64,000 bases of DNA from Atherix ibis (taxonomy: Eukaryota; Arthropoda; Insecta; Diptera; Athericidae): contig OY282605.1 in NCBI GenBank assembly GCA_958298945.1, forward strand, positions 115,502,267 to 115,566,266, in the 5' to 3' direction. Under the pieces are notes generated by a model. That model did not search any database. It was given only the letters and a program-made list of their open reading frames with translations, and was not told the DNA's origin. The first letter of the stretch is position 1. Every line of letters begins with the position of its first letter. The position numbers and the translations under genes were made by a program. Shown here piece by piece: positions 33,956-43,717 of the stretch.

Positions 33956-36020
33956 TAAGATTTATGTATGATAATTTACTTTATTAATATATCCACCGAC
34001 TAAGAAATCAGCCACAACGCTGAAGAAATTTTTTTTTCGAAACGTGACTACGGTAAAATTAACGCTTGTATTTAGAAAAAAATTGTCAATTTATACGCAT
34101 TTTTAAGATAGTTTTAAAACTTTATAAATAAAATGGCAAATTTTAGTTTATTATAAAATTTAACTTAAATAAGATATTTAATAAACAACTGTCAATTGCA
34201 AGAGCTTTACTTTTACAACCGCAAAATGGATAATGCGTTAGATTAGTACTGATTATTAATATTTTAAAATTATTATAAAAATATTATTAAAAAATGTACT
34301 TGTTAAAATAATTTAAGTTATTAGCTGTAAATATAATTAAAAAAAACAATATTTTTAAAGTAATTTATATTCTTTGCAATTAGTAGACAAGTTTAAAAGA
34401 ATTTTATTTTTATTTTTAACTATTTTATTAGTTAAATAGCTTTAAATATAGCAAAAAGCTTTTATAAAAACAAACGATGCCATTCTAATTATAGAGTACG
34501 AAAATTGCATTGAGGAGTCTCCCCCAAGAAGTGTATTGTAACTTTTTGAGTATATTTTAGGAAAAAATATTTTCCACCATATTTATATTCTTTAATTACC
34601 CTGGCAAATCTCTAATTACGATTAATATCTGCACTATCTTAATGATAAATCTAGATGCATCTGACACTGAACATGTACCATTACGGCAGGAAGGGTGTTT
34701 TTAGCCGGGAGATACAGTACAACTGGAAATAAGTACTTGTACAGCAGATCAGCCAAGCATGGTTTGTCATTGTCGACAATATTACATCAATGAAAACATG
34801 CACTGATGTTGGGGACATTTTCGAAATTCTATTATAATATTCGTTATCAAAAGTTGGCATTTTTAAAAACAAAACAAAAAATGCTGGTGTTTTCATACAG
34901 TCGATCAAGCTGACGTTGACAATGACACTGACGTATTGTCACCGAAACCAGCAATTATAATTTCCATCCGAAAAAAGGACTGGGTTAACAGCCGGAATTA
35001 TGCAAATTGATTTGTGCGCAAACACAAGCCCAGACACCCGATGAATGGTTACCTGTCCAATTGTTCTGCTCGTACCGCCAAACAAACCAAATTCAGTTAT
35101 TAACTCGTTTACTTGATGGTTGCGTTCTTAATTATTTCAGAATTAATTACAATTTTAATTTTAATAAAAAACCCAGCGTTTGGTGTAGCTACGAAAAAAT
35201 GTTTCGCTTCTGTTTTATAAATGATTTTGATGCTAAACAACAAACCCCGAACATATGAGGTAATACAGGTACGAGAACGAGAACAAATACTGAAGCTTGG
35301 GAGAAATGTAGCAGGTAAGACAAAAGGCTGATATCGGGAATGAGGTAGACAACGGACTATAGTTAATGATGGAAATTCACACAACTTCACGCTCGATGTC
35401 CTTCTTTAATAATATTTTGCAGTGTAGACAAGCGCAAGGCTGTTGTAGGCTGTTGTATTGCTAGGCAGACAAAAAATAGCCTCACAAATTAAACCAATAA
35501 TTGTGTAGTCGTACAGTGACGACAAAGGGTATCTGTGTCGCCATAATTGTCGATGTTGATATTGATGTCCTTACTCGGTGATATTTAAATAATTTGCGGT
35601 TATGGTATTGGCCATTACTGCGAAAGTGGTAGTACTCCTACCTTTCCGAACTGCGAGTGCAAGGCATTTAGTTTGTTTGTGGACAAGTTGGTTGCTCGGT
35701 CTTCTGTTCGTTCGGTCAATGGTCACTGATCACTACCCTTGCAGACATCGACTTGTAAGTAGTGCTCGTACAGCATATTATGTCCACATAGTATGTACAT
35801 CGTTCACTGCTATTTTCTGTCCCGTTATCTGCTGCCATCTTAATCTAAGTCGTTATTTTTGTGTTGGCAAGCAAAAATCGGACTGTGCCAGATAACATGG
35901 CTGATGTCCCCCGCCGAATGAACAAAAATTTACATTGTTAGAAGTCGTCTCCTAACACCTAACATTTAATCCAATACTTTTACTCGGTACTATAGAGTTT
36001 ATGAAAGACTCTGTTCATTA
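33956..36020. other. non-coding DNA, GC-richer from ~34.7 kb
   Basis: AT-rich to about 34.6 kb, then a less AT-rich stretch at about 34.7-35.95 kb. Frames at 34681-34908, 35109-35390 and 35602-35895 lack recognisable domains or good splice signals. Unassigned. Confidence 0.45.
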
Positions 36021-36035
36021 CCCCCCCCCCCCCCC
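36021..36035 (+). repeat. poly(C) tract, 15 bases
   Basis: A run of 15 C. It has a partner of 16 G at 36412, giving an inverted pair about 380 bp apart. Confidence 0.95.
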
Positions 36036-36411
36036 GTCCCGTCCTTCCCAACACTCAACGTAAATTGTACTACTTATGATGGAGTCACCCATTAATGCTT
36101 TTTATTTCAATTCTTGTTTGCTATATTTATCCAGATCCCTATCAGTTCAGAACGACGTACACTGTTTACAATGTTTTCTCGACCTCAAAGTAATATTAAA
36201 ATAAAAATGAAAAACAAAAATAGCAAAAAAAAAATAAAACAAACAATTTTTTCTGGAAATTATTAAAAACAATAATTTTACCTTAGTATGTACTGTATAC
36301 TCAGATGAGATGGTGTTTGTGGAATACTCCCATAATAATGATAATGAAGATAGTCAGCCAGTAAGTAAGCTAAGGTAGATACTTAAAAGTGAACTGAAAT
36401 AGTAAAAAAAA

Positions 36412-36427
36412 GGGGGGGGGGGGGGGG
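36412..36427 (+). repeat. poly(G) tract, 16 bases
   Basis: A run of 16 G following an A-run. Such long G/C homopolymers are exceptional in this AT-rich window. Confidence 0.95.
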
Positions 36428-36837
36428 CTTAGGAAACCTGGATTAGAAAAAGGTTTTCTTATTTTAACTGAGAAATAATTTTATTGAACGATGGCTATTC
36501 GTTATTTAGTTAAAGGTTTATTATGCTTAATTATAATATCGATAATTAGGTCTAGAGTGGACGATGATAGTTTTTTATAGGAGAAAAATTCCTTTCTAAA
36601 GTGTAGTAAAATTAATTAAATATGAAAATAACTAAGATAAATAATGGAAAATAATTAATAATGAATAGAAGAAAGACTTTTAGGGTTTTTTTTAAGCGAG
36701 AAACATTTCATTATATATTTATTGAAAAAAAAGAACTATTAAAAATGTAACAAAAAAAATTATTTTACTTGCTTTTGTATTTAATTTTATTTTAAAAATA
36801 TAGTGCATATTTCTCGTATCAGTTATGCTTTTACGAA

Positions 36838-37010
36838 GATTGGCAACGCTGCGGTCTTTTCTTCTACTCAGCTTTTGTAAGTTAGAACTTTTAGGCTACA
36901 AGGCTTTATTTTTCGATGGCATAAAGGATTTTTGGAGGGCTGAGAATAAGTAGAATACTAGTCTTGGTCAGGGTGGTCTTCAGCGTTGAACACTGATAAA
37001 AATTTGTAAC
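36838..37010 (+). pseudogene. mariner transposase N-terminal remnant (N-a)
   Basis: The segment translating as RWHKGFLEG*E*VEY*SWSG resembles the linker of mariner transposases (W-H-K-x-F-x-x-G-R-E-x-V-E-D-x-x-R-S-G-R-P). It starts at TTGGCAACGCTGCGGT, a phrase nearly shared with N-b at 53.43 kb. It is highly decayed, with no catalytic part. Confidence 0.4.
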
Positions 37011-37184
37011 CAGTTATTAATAGAGTAGCAACTAACACCATTTGCCATTGGTAGTATGATGACTAGGTTAATAGCGATAAATTTTTGTCCATACAAAATT
37101 CATACCAAATTTCTGGGCACGTAAGCTCTTCAGAATCCTGATTGAACATACTGCTCTTATAGATGATTTTATTTCTGGCAACAC

Positions 37185-38334
37185 CAACCTGCGGCACTTA
37201 TTTCACTGTCATCAACATTCTATGTGAATTCCACCTTTGCTAGCAGGATACAACAACATACATTTTTCTTTAGTTTTGTGCCAGAAAAAAAGCATACACG
37301 TATGCGGGAAGCTCTTCTTTTCTGCTTCAATTTGAAGAAATCGGCTATGGTGACAGTGCTTTATCGGAAACAACATGCCGAGATTGGTTTCATCGGTTCA
37401 AAGACGGCAATTTTGACTTGTGGGACAAGAAGCGTGAAAATCGGTCTAGGAAGGTTGAGGACCATCTTTTGCACGAAGACGACACCCAATCACAAAAAAT
37501 GCTCGCAGAGCAATTGGGTGTTTTTGACCCAGCCATTTTCATACGTCTGCGTGTCATGGGGAAGATTGGAAAGATCGCAAAATGGTTGCCGCATGAATTG
37601 AACGATAGGCAGATGGAGCGACGACAAAACACATGCGAAATCTTGCTCGCCAGACAAAAAAGAAAGTCGTTCCTGCATCAGATTGTGACAGGCGATGAAA
37701 AGTATATATTTCGAGAATCCTAAATGCAATAAATTGTGGGTTGATCCCGGCCAACCACCAACATCTTCCCCAAGACCAAATCGCTTCGGACGAAAAACGA
37801 TGCTGTACGTTTAGTGGGATCATCAGGGTATCGTCTACTATGAGATGTCGAAACCTGATGAAACTGTCAATACCCACTGCTACCACCAACAACTGATCAA
37901 ATTGCACCGTGCTCTGCGTGACAAAATAACGGATTATCAACAAAGACATGACAACCTGATTTTCCTTCACGACAATGCACCATCGCACACGTCAAAAAAG
38001 GTCCGAAACTACTTGGTGATACTCAACTGGGAGGTGCTACTTCACCCCGCTTAGTCACCAGACTTGGCCCCTTCCGACTACCACCTGTTTTCGTCGATGT
38101 GTCACGCGCTCGCTGAGCAGCACTTCGATTCTTACGAAGACGTCCGAAAATGGCTTGATGAGTGATTTGCCTCGAAAGAGAAGGCATTTTTTTGGCGTGG
38201 TATCCACAAATTGCCCAAGAGATGGGAAAAATGTGTAGCTAAGAAAAAAACTTTGAATATATTGTTTTTTGCTTTCTATGATAAAAACATGTTTTTTTGA
38301 CTAAAAAACAGCGGATTTAAGCTTATACACCAGG
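37185..38334 (+). mobile_element. mariner F2 (Mos1-like), 5' end missing
   Basis: The right end GCGGATTTAAGCTTATACAC continues to CAGG and a TA at 38335, the inverted counterpart of the left end of F1. The opposite TIR is absent; homology to F1 fades near 37185. The element is in the opposite orientation to F1, about 8 kb away. Confidence 0.9.
37251..38260 (+). pseudogene. Mos1-like mariner transposase, inactivated (F2)
   Basis: It begins SFVPEKKHTRMREALLFCF, but the ATG present in F1 is removed by a small deletion. A 27-nt in-frame-sized gap removes residues equivalent to ASYRMLMEA. It continues CRDWFHRFKDGNFDLWDKK, DTQSQKMLAEQLGVF, KWLPHELNDRQMERRQNTCE, VTGDEKYIF (first Asp), HDNAPSHTSKKVRNYL (second) and SPDLAPSDYH (third). 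Stops include TAG in LYV*WDH and TAG in HPA*SPD, both at the positions seen in F1, plus a private TGA in LDE*FAS. The C-terminus is frameshifted. Confidence 0.95.
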
Positions 38335-38336
38335 TA

Positions 38337-40010
38337 TACTATTTTAGATAGCCTCCTACAAGCACAGTGAAGTCGCCCAATGCCCTCACGGTCGTGGCGC
38401 TATTAAAGGTGCCTCGCAAATGTCTAAAGGTACCTCGCACATCTGAAACGAGTGAGGGTTCTTAAGAGTCAGCTCGTTGGGTTAAATTTGAATAGTTTTA
38501 ATGTTCATAAAATTTTAATTTAAGTTTTAAGGACCTCCCATCTTAGGACCATCTCCATCAGAGAGTTTTTGTTTCCAACTCTCCTATTCACCTAATCTTA
38601 ATCCGTATGTATTTTATTTTTGTTCCCCAAGATTAAAAATCAGTTGAAAAAATAAAAGATTATCGTTAACGCAAATACGGTATCAAAATAATACACCAAA
38701 TATTGTCTAGTCCAATAACCATGATTGGACAAATGTGATAGTTTTTTTTGATCCTGTTTTTATATTAAAGAACCGTTAGCTGGGTTGAAGTTGGGTGATG
38801 GATCAGTTAAGCATTTTTCATAAGACGTGAGCCCAACGATTTGAAATGTTGGTATTTTGATCAAGGAGCGGGCCTATCAACTGGCACAAAGGTATTATTT
38901 GTCATTCTTTGGCATTTATTTTGATATCTTTCGAAAAATTAACCACTATCGGTGAATGTTGCCAAAACTATGAACGTGCAAAAGGGAACACAATACATAG
39001 AACTTATCTATGATGGTATTAATTTTACCAAATCTTAAAATTCTACTGTTTCCGATTTAATAAATTTTATTGCTACTTTTTTTACATATGCTTCCGGTCC
39101 CAGAAAATAAAAAAAAAAACACATCCTGCAAACCAAATACACCTTTCCGTAAATTTAACTAAAATATTTTCTTTTCTGTGACTCATAATTGAATTTATTG
39201 GGGGGTTTGCCATTAGTAATCTTTTCGAACAAAATAATCCTTTTTTTTTAATTCTAAAAGAATAAAAATATTTTCCAAATTACACATTTTATTTGATCGA
39301 AATGACAATTTTTTTTTGTCGAAATAAAAAAACACCGACTATATTTTTTTTTTACAACTACATGCAAAAATAATAAATTTCAACTTCGAAAACACCATAA
39401 AGTGAAATTCATAAATATCCTTTTTCCTGGACATTTTTCATATCGAACATTTTCCGTTCCTGCAAGTTATAATTTCTTATCCTAAATTGGTACTTTTTAC
39501 CCATTTCCATATTATTTTTATAACTAATCTAAGTTAATATGAATTGTAAACATTTAGGGGGAAAAAAAGGATTTAAAGAAATTTAAGTATAGAGTCGATT
39601 TCTATTATTCTAGGAAATGTTTGTCGTGTTTTCTTGCAATTTGAATGTACTCGTTTAAAATGGAATTAAAATGTTTTCAAACAAATTTCTATGGAATTCA
39701 TCAATTGTTTATTATAAATTTAGAGCAAATGTATGAATTTATTTAATAACAGAGCTGATTAGAACTAAATCAACATTTACTTTCGTGCAGTTTATTGTTT
39801 GCATTACAATTAAAGAAATTGCACTATTCTTTTAAGTTCTATTCCTTAAAAGTATTCATTTAAAAATTGTTTTTCTATAATTTGTTTTCAAAAAAATTTC
39901 TAATAAAAAATTTTATGTTCTATAGGATTTTTCTTAACATATAAATTACAATGTTTTTTTTTCTAATTTTCACCCTATCTATATGTATTAGTTATTATAA
40001 CAAGTTTAAA
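38337..40010. other. AT-rich spacer
   Basis: Non-coding. A GC-richer patch at 38370-38470 and a run of homopolymer-rich DNA after 39 kb hold nothing I can assign. Confidence 0.5.
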
Positions 40011-40137
40011 AAAAAAATAATTTATTATTATTATAAAGAAAAAATCAAATTTTATACCAAGAATACCTTTCTTAGAAACCTTAGAGCCAAATAAATTTAA
40101 ATTCTAAAGTCCAAAAATAAAATCTGTACTAAAGATT
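40011..40137 (+). repeat. direct repeat R, left copy
   Basis: The sequence from TAATTTATTATTATTATAAAG through AATCTGTACTAAAG recurs at 43597-43717 in the same orientation with a ~28-bp length difference. The two copies bracket repeat K1, mariner G1 and the hAT. Confidence 0.85.
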
Positions 40138-40141
40138 TATT

Positions 40142-40402
40142 AGAAGAAAAAAGAGCAGGGATTGAAGAAAAAAGAGTTGGAAGGAGTCAATAACAAGTTC
40201 CAAATCCACCCTTGGCACTTCTTCAGCTCCTCTCTGGCTGAAGAAGTGATGTTGGAAGTATCCCTAAATAGTACTCCTTTGGCAGACTCAGCTCATGGCT
40301 GACAAAACGATCTGTAAGGGCTCGGGAAGAAGGATCAAAGTCAAAATCTAGTTAAAATTCATATTGGTTGTATATATTTTTTTCACACTAATTTTTGTTA
40401 TA
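40142..40402 (+). repeat. dispersed repeat K, copy 1, with a conserved 12-bp hairpin
   Basis: About 260 bp that recurs at 45797-46058 with roughly 90 percent or better identity by eye. It contains a perfect inverted repeat CACTTCTTCAGC / GCTGAAGAAGTG with a 9-base loop (about 40216-40248), unchanged in the other copy. No coding frame or TIR is visible. K1 ends at the TA where mariner G1 is inserted. The class is unknown; it could be a non-autonomous element. Confidence 0.85.
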
Positions 40403-40965
40403 CAGTGTATCCCAAAAATCCAGAACTTTATATTTAAATTATACAACATGCAACACCATCTATGGAAAATTTGCAGCATTAAAAAGATAAATTCATCCTC
40501 TTTCCAAAGCACAGATGTGAAAGTTACAGCCATTTCAATAAAAGAAAGTGTGCTAATGTTACAAAACAAAAAACGAACAAAGATCAAATATAAAATTTTG
40601 TGTTAAACTTAAAAAAAAAGTTAAGACATACGAATTGATAGAAAAAGATTATGGTGATGATTGTATGAGTCGTACTAAAGTTTATACGTGGTTTACACAA
40701 TTTAAAAATGATCGTGAGGATTTAAAGGACGACCTAAGGCCAGGTCGTCCAAAAACTAGTAATAGTGCTGAATTGGTGGAAAAAGTCCGTGAAATCATTG
40801 GCATCGATGCAAATTTTAGTACGAGAATGTTGGCTGAGGAATTAAATACTAGTAAAAACACTATTTGGAGAATGTTAACTGAAGATTTTGGTAAAAGAAA
40901 GGTCTGTGCGCGTTCTGTTCCATATGAATTAAATGAAGACTAAAAAATCGCTCGTCTGGAGCATT

Positions 40966-40973
40966 GCAAAGAC
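40966..40973 (+). repeat. 8-bp target-site duplication of the hAT, left
   Basis: GCAAAGAC immediately before the hAT TIR, identical to 43546-43553 on the other side. It also restores the mariner G1 reading when one copy is removed. Confidence 0.95.
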
Positions 40974-41371
40974 CAGGGCCCGATTAAGGTGTGTGGTAGA
41001 GGCTTGTAGGCTGAAATGTGGTGGACGCCCTCGTTAAGGGGAGCGAAATGTTAAAACTCTGAAGAATAAACTAAAAATAACCCAATAAACAAAACGTTTG
41101 ATTATAAAAAATATTAAAATACGAGTTATACACATTTTTATTTGCTTACATTTAGTTAAACATTAATAAATAAATTTAAAATTTTGTTTTTCTAGCTTTT
41201 TCATTAGCAAATTTGTCAATTATGTCTGATATATTTATATTTTTCAATACATCGTGTTCCATACTTAAAATTGTACGGTCAATTGAACTTTCTTTCAACA
41301 TTGATGAGCTTAGTCTATCCTTTATGAGCTTCATTTTTGAAAAAGAACGTTCTCCGCTGCAGTTTGTAGTA

Positions 41372-42642
41372 CGAGGGTCGTTCAATAAGTCCTTAGAAAA
41401 TCCAAAAAATTTTGCGCTAGTGTCGGTAAAGATTTTTTTGTAAGTAGCATTATCGACAGGAAAGCTGTCAAAATTTCAGCTCGATCCATAGCGTAGGTCA
41501 ATTTCTATCGTCGATTAAAGTTAACGACATTTATTTGTGCATAACAATGGAAAAAAGCGAGTTAGGGGCTGTCATCAAACATCTCCATTTGAAAGGCTTA
41601 AGCCCGAAAGAAATCAAAGCCGAGTTGGATGCAGTTCATGGCACATCTGCACCTGTGTTTGCGATGGTTTACAATTGGGTGAATGAATTTAAAGGTGGCC
41701 GTTCATCCACAAAAGATGAACATCGTTCAGGACGCCCAGTTGAGGTGTCTACTCCTGAAATCATCGACAAAATCCACGACCTGATTTTGAACGATCGGCG
41801 AATTAAAGTGCGCGAATTAGTTGAGGCCACGGGCATATCACAAGGTACAGTCGCTTCAATTTTGCATGAAAAATTGTCTGTGAAAAAAATTTCGGCAAGA
41901 TGGGTGCCGCGTTTGCTCTCAGAGGAGAATAAGCGCAATCGTGTAGTTGACTCTGAGGCTATGTTGGCACTCTTTCATCGCAATCTTGCCGAATTCCTTC
42001 GTCGATATGTCACTGTGGACGAAACCTGGATACACTACTACACTCCAAAAACGAAGAGACAGTCATCACAGTAGATTTTCAAGGGTGAACGGGCTCCGAA
42101 GAAGGCAAAAACTGTGCCATCGGCCGGCAACGTGATGGCCACGGTCTTTTGGGATTCGCAGGGCATCATTTTTATCGACTACTTGGAAACAGGAAAAACA
42201 ATAACAGGAGTGTATTACGCGTCGTTATTGCAACGGTTGAGTGAGGAAATCAAAGAGAAACGCCCCCATCTGAAGAAGAAAAAAAGCCTCTTGCATCAGG
42301 ACAATGCGCGTGTGCACACCTGCGCTGTTTCCATGGCCAAAATTGTGGAATTGAGAATGGAATTGTTGCAGCATCCCGCTTATTCACCAGATTTGGCCCC
42401 GAGTGACTATTTTCTTTTCCCTAATGTGAAGAAATGGCTTGGCGGACGACGGCTCACTTCCAACGAGGACGTCATTGCTTAAACGGATGAGTATTTTGCA
42501 GAACTTCCGAAATCCTATTTTTTGGACGGGATAAAAATTTTGGAAAAGTGTTTAGAGCTAACAGGAGATTATGTTGGAAACTAAAATTTTTTTTTTTTAA
42601 AAAACGTTTTTTTTTTTTTAAGGACTTATTGAACGATCCTCG
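41372..42642 (+). mobile_element. mariner B2, full length, inserted in the hAT
   Basis: A 1271-bp element with ends CGAGGGTCGTTCAATAAGTC and the inverted CGAGGATCGTTCAATAAGTC, each bounded by TA. Excising it with one TA restores the hAT frame at the codons for CII|TNCSGERSF, so the insertion point is exact. It is the youngest layer of the nest. Confidence 0.97.
41547..42584 (+). pseudogene. mariner transposase, complete apart from two stops (B2)
   Basis: ATG at 41547 gives a 345-codon frame of normal mariner length with no frameshift. Residues 1-120 hold the two helix-turn-helix units (GLSPKEIKAELDAVHG; VEATGISQGTVASILHEKL) and WVPRLL. The catalytic triad is D158 (TVDETW), D252 (HQDNARVH) and D287 (LAPSDYF), with 34 residues between the last two. 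Stops are TAG at codon 176 (Trp in copy B1) and TAA at codon 312 (Gln in B1), both single transitions. Copy B1 does not share them, so each copy decayed independently from an active source. The product would end before the second Asp. Confidence 0.95.
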
Positions 42643-43545
42643 TAATAATACAAAAACAAATTCTAAACAAAATTTCGACATTTGGAAAACTAGCTTTTAC
42701 TTTTTTTTGAATTAGTAGCTTATGCATGAAAAATTCGATGCTCATTTCTTCTTCTTTTTCATGAATAAACTCACTGCAAAATTCTTTGTAGTACAGTAGC
42801 TCAACGCCAAGGTTTTCATCGAAATCATCTTTATATACACTACATAATGCCTTAGCACGTTGTTTTATTTCATCTGAGCTAATGTCACTCAAGTCCCTTA
42901 GAAATGCAAACAAATTATGTATTTCCGAATAAGCAGACATTCGTTTAGATAACGATGCAATAAACTGGTCAATAACTGGAAGGAAACTGTGCACTCGAAA
43001 TGCGTCAGAAGGTTTTAAGTCAAGTTCTGGAGTTTTTGAACGATCTTGATCTTGTAAGCGGACGTTGCATCCGCGCTTTCGTTTATTTTGAACCACATAT
43101 TCATTATGACCACATAATTCAATTGCCTGACGCTCATACTCGGTATAAGACACTCGTTTTAGTTCGATAAAAGTCTTCAAAGAAGAAAGCAGTGCGATCG
43201 AAGTATTCAGATCTGATTTTGGGCTTTGAATACTTTTATTGACTGTATTTACTCATTCGAAAATTTCATTCCAAGCAATTGCATAAATACGAGTAGCAGC
43301 GACTGAACTGACGACATGCGACGACATGTGACGACATGACATCGCTTTCCCCGGGGTTGTGTGGGTTTAGGCACTTGCTAGTTTGGATTTTCATTGTTTA
43401 TTACAAAACTAAACGAATTAACTCGCATTCCCCAGGGTTGGTTGGGCTAGTTCACTTATTAGTTTTTTTTTTTTTTTAATTTTCATGGTGTGGTGGAGGC
43501 TTCAAGGCTGCAGCATATTCCGCCTATTGCCTAGATCGGGCCCTG

Positions 43546-43553
43546 GCAAAGAC
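43546..43553 (+). repeat. 8-bp target-site duplication of the hAT, right
   Basis: GCAAAGAC immediately after the hAT end GGGCCCTG, identical to 40966-40973. Confidence 0.95.
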
Positions 43554-43596
43554 ATTGTTGAAACTGCTGAAAACGATCCAGACTTTCTTGATTCTT

Positions 43597-43717
43597 AAAA
43601 AAAAATTAATTTATTATTATTATGAAGAAAAAAATCAAATTTTATACAAAGAATACCTTTCCTAAAAAACCTAAAAATCCAAAAATAAAATCTGTACTAA
43701 AGTCCAAAAATAAAATC
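43597..43717 (+). repeat. direct repeat R, right copy
   Basis: The same sequence as 40011-40137, starting exactly where mariner G1 stops. It contains a local doubling of AAAGTCCAAAAATAAAATC. Confidence 0.85.

Larger units (their letters stand above)
41176..43305 (-). pseudogene. hAT transposase remnant (ZMYM1-like type)
   Basis: On the minus strand, 43305-42645 encodes TRIYAIAWNEIFE, a TGA stop, then SLKTFIELKRVSYTEYERQA, RVHSFLPVIDQFIASLSKRM, LYYKEFCSEFIHEKEEE and ASFPNVEILFRICFCII. After precise removal of mariner B2 and one TA, the frame continues at 41369-41176 with TNCSGERSFSKMKLIKDRL, SMEHDVLKNINISD and IIDKFANEKARK to a stop. The ERSFSKMK block is the hAT C-terminal dimerisation motif. 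The BED zinc finger and most of the RNase-H-like core are missing, so it is a deletion derivative. Confidence 0.92.
40974..43545 (-). mobile_element. hAT-superfamily DNA transposon, interrupted by mariner B2
   Basis: The ends are CAGGGCCCGATTAAGG and the inverted counterpart CAGGGCCCGATCTAGG, with a perfect 8-bp target-site duplication, both standard for hAT elements. The minus-strand coding remnant has hAT transposase features including a C-terminal dimerisation region. Subterminal sequences are also partly inverted (GAGGCTTG and GGTGGA near both ends). A short ACGACATG tandem lies at about 43311-43335. Mariner B2 sits in the coding region at 41372-42642. Without it the hAT is only about 1.3 kb, so it is internally deleted. 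Confidence 0.95.
40403..43595 (+). mobile_element. mariner G1, 3'-truncated and split by a hAT element
   Basis: The left TIR CAGTGTATCCCAAAAATCCA follows TA at 40401. The plus-strand transposase N-terminal half reads TYELIEKDYGDDCMSRTKVY (helix-turn-helix), DDLRPGRPKTSNSAELVEKV, LNTSKNTIWRMLTEDFG (second helix-turn-helix) and KVCARSVPYELNED (usual KFVP/WVPxEL), then a stop and IARLEHCKD. There a hAT is inserted at 40974-43545. The frame resumes after it with IVETAENDPDFLDS and stops at 43595, before any catalytic aspartate. A frameshift also lies near the start. Confidence 0.9.

Noticed and set aside
35602..35895. 97-codon hydrophobic frame
   Set aside because: It lacks a recognisable domain, splice context or start context; overlapping frames on both strands look equally good.
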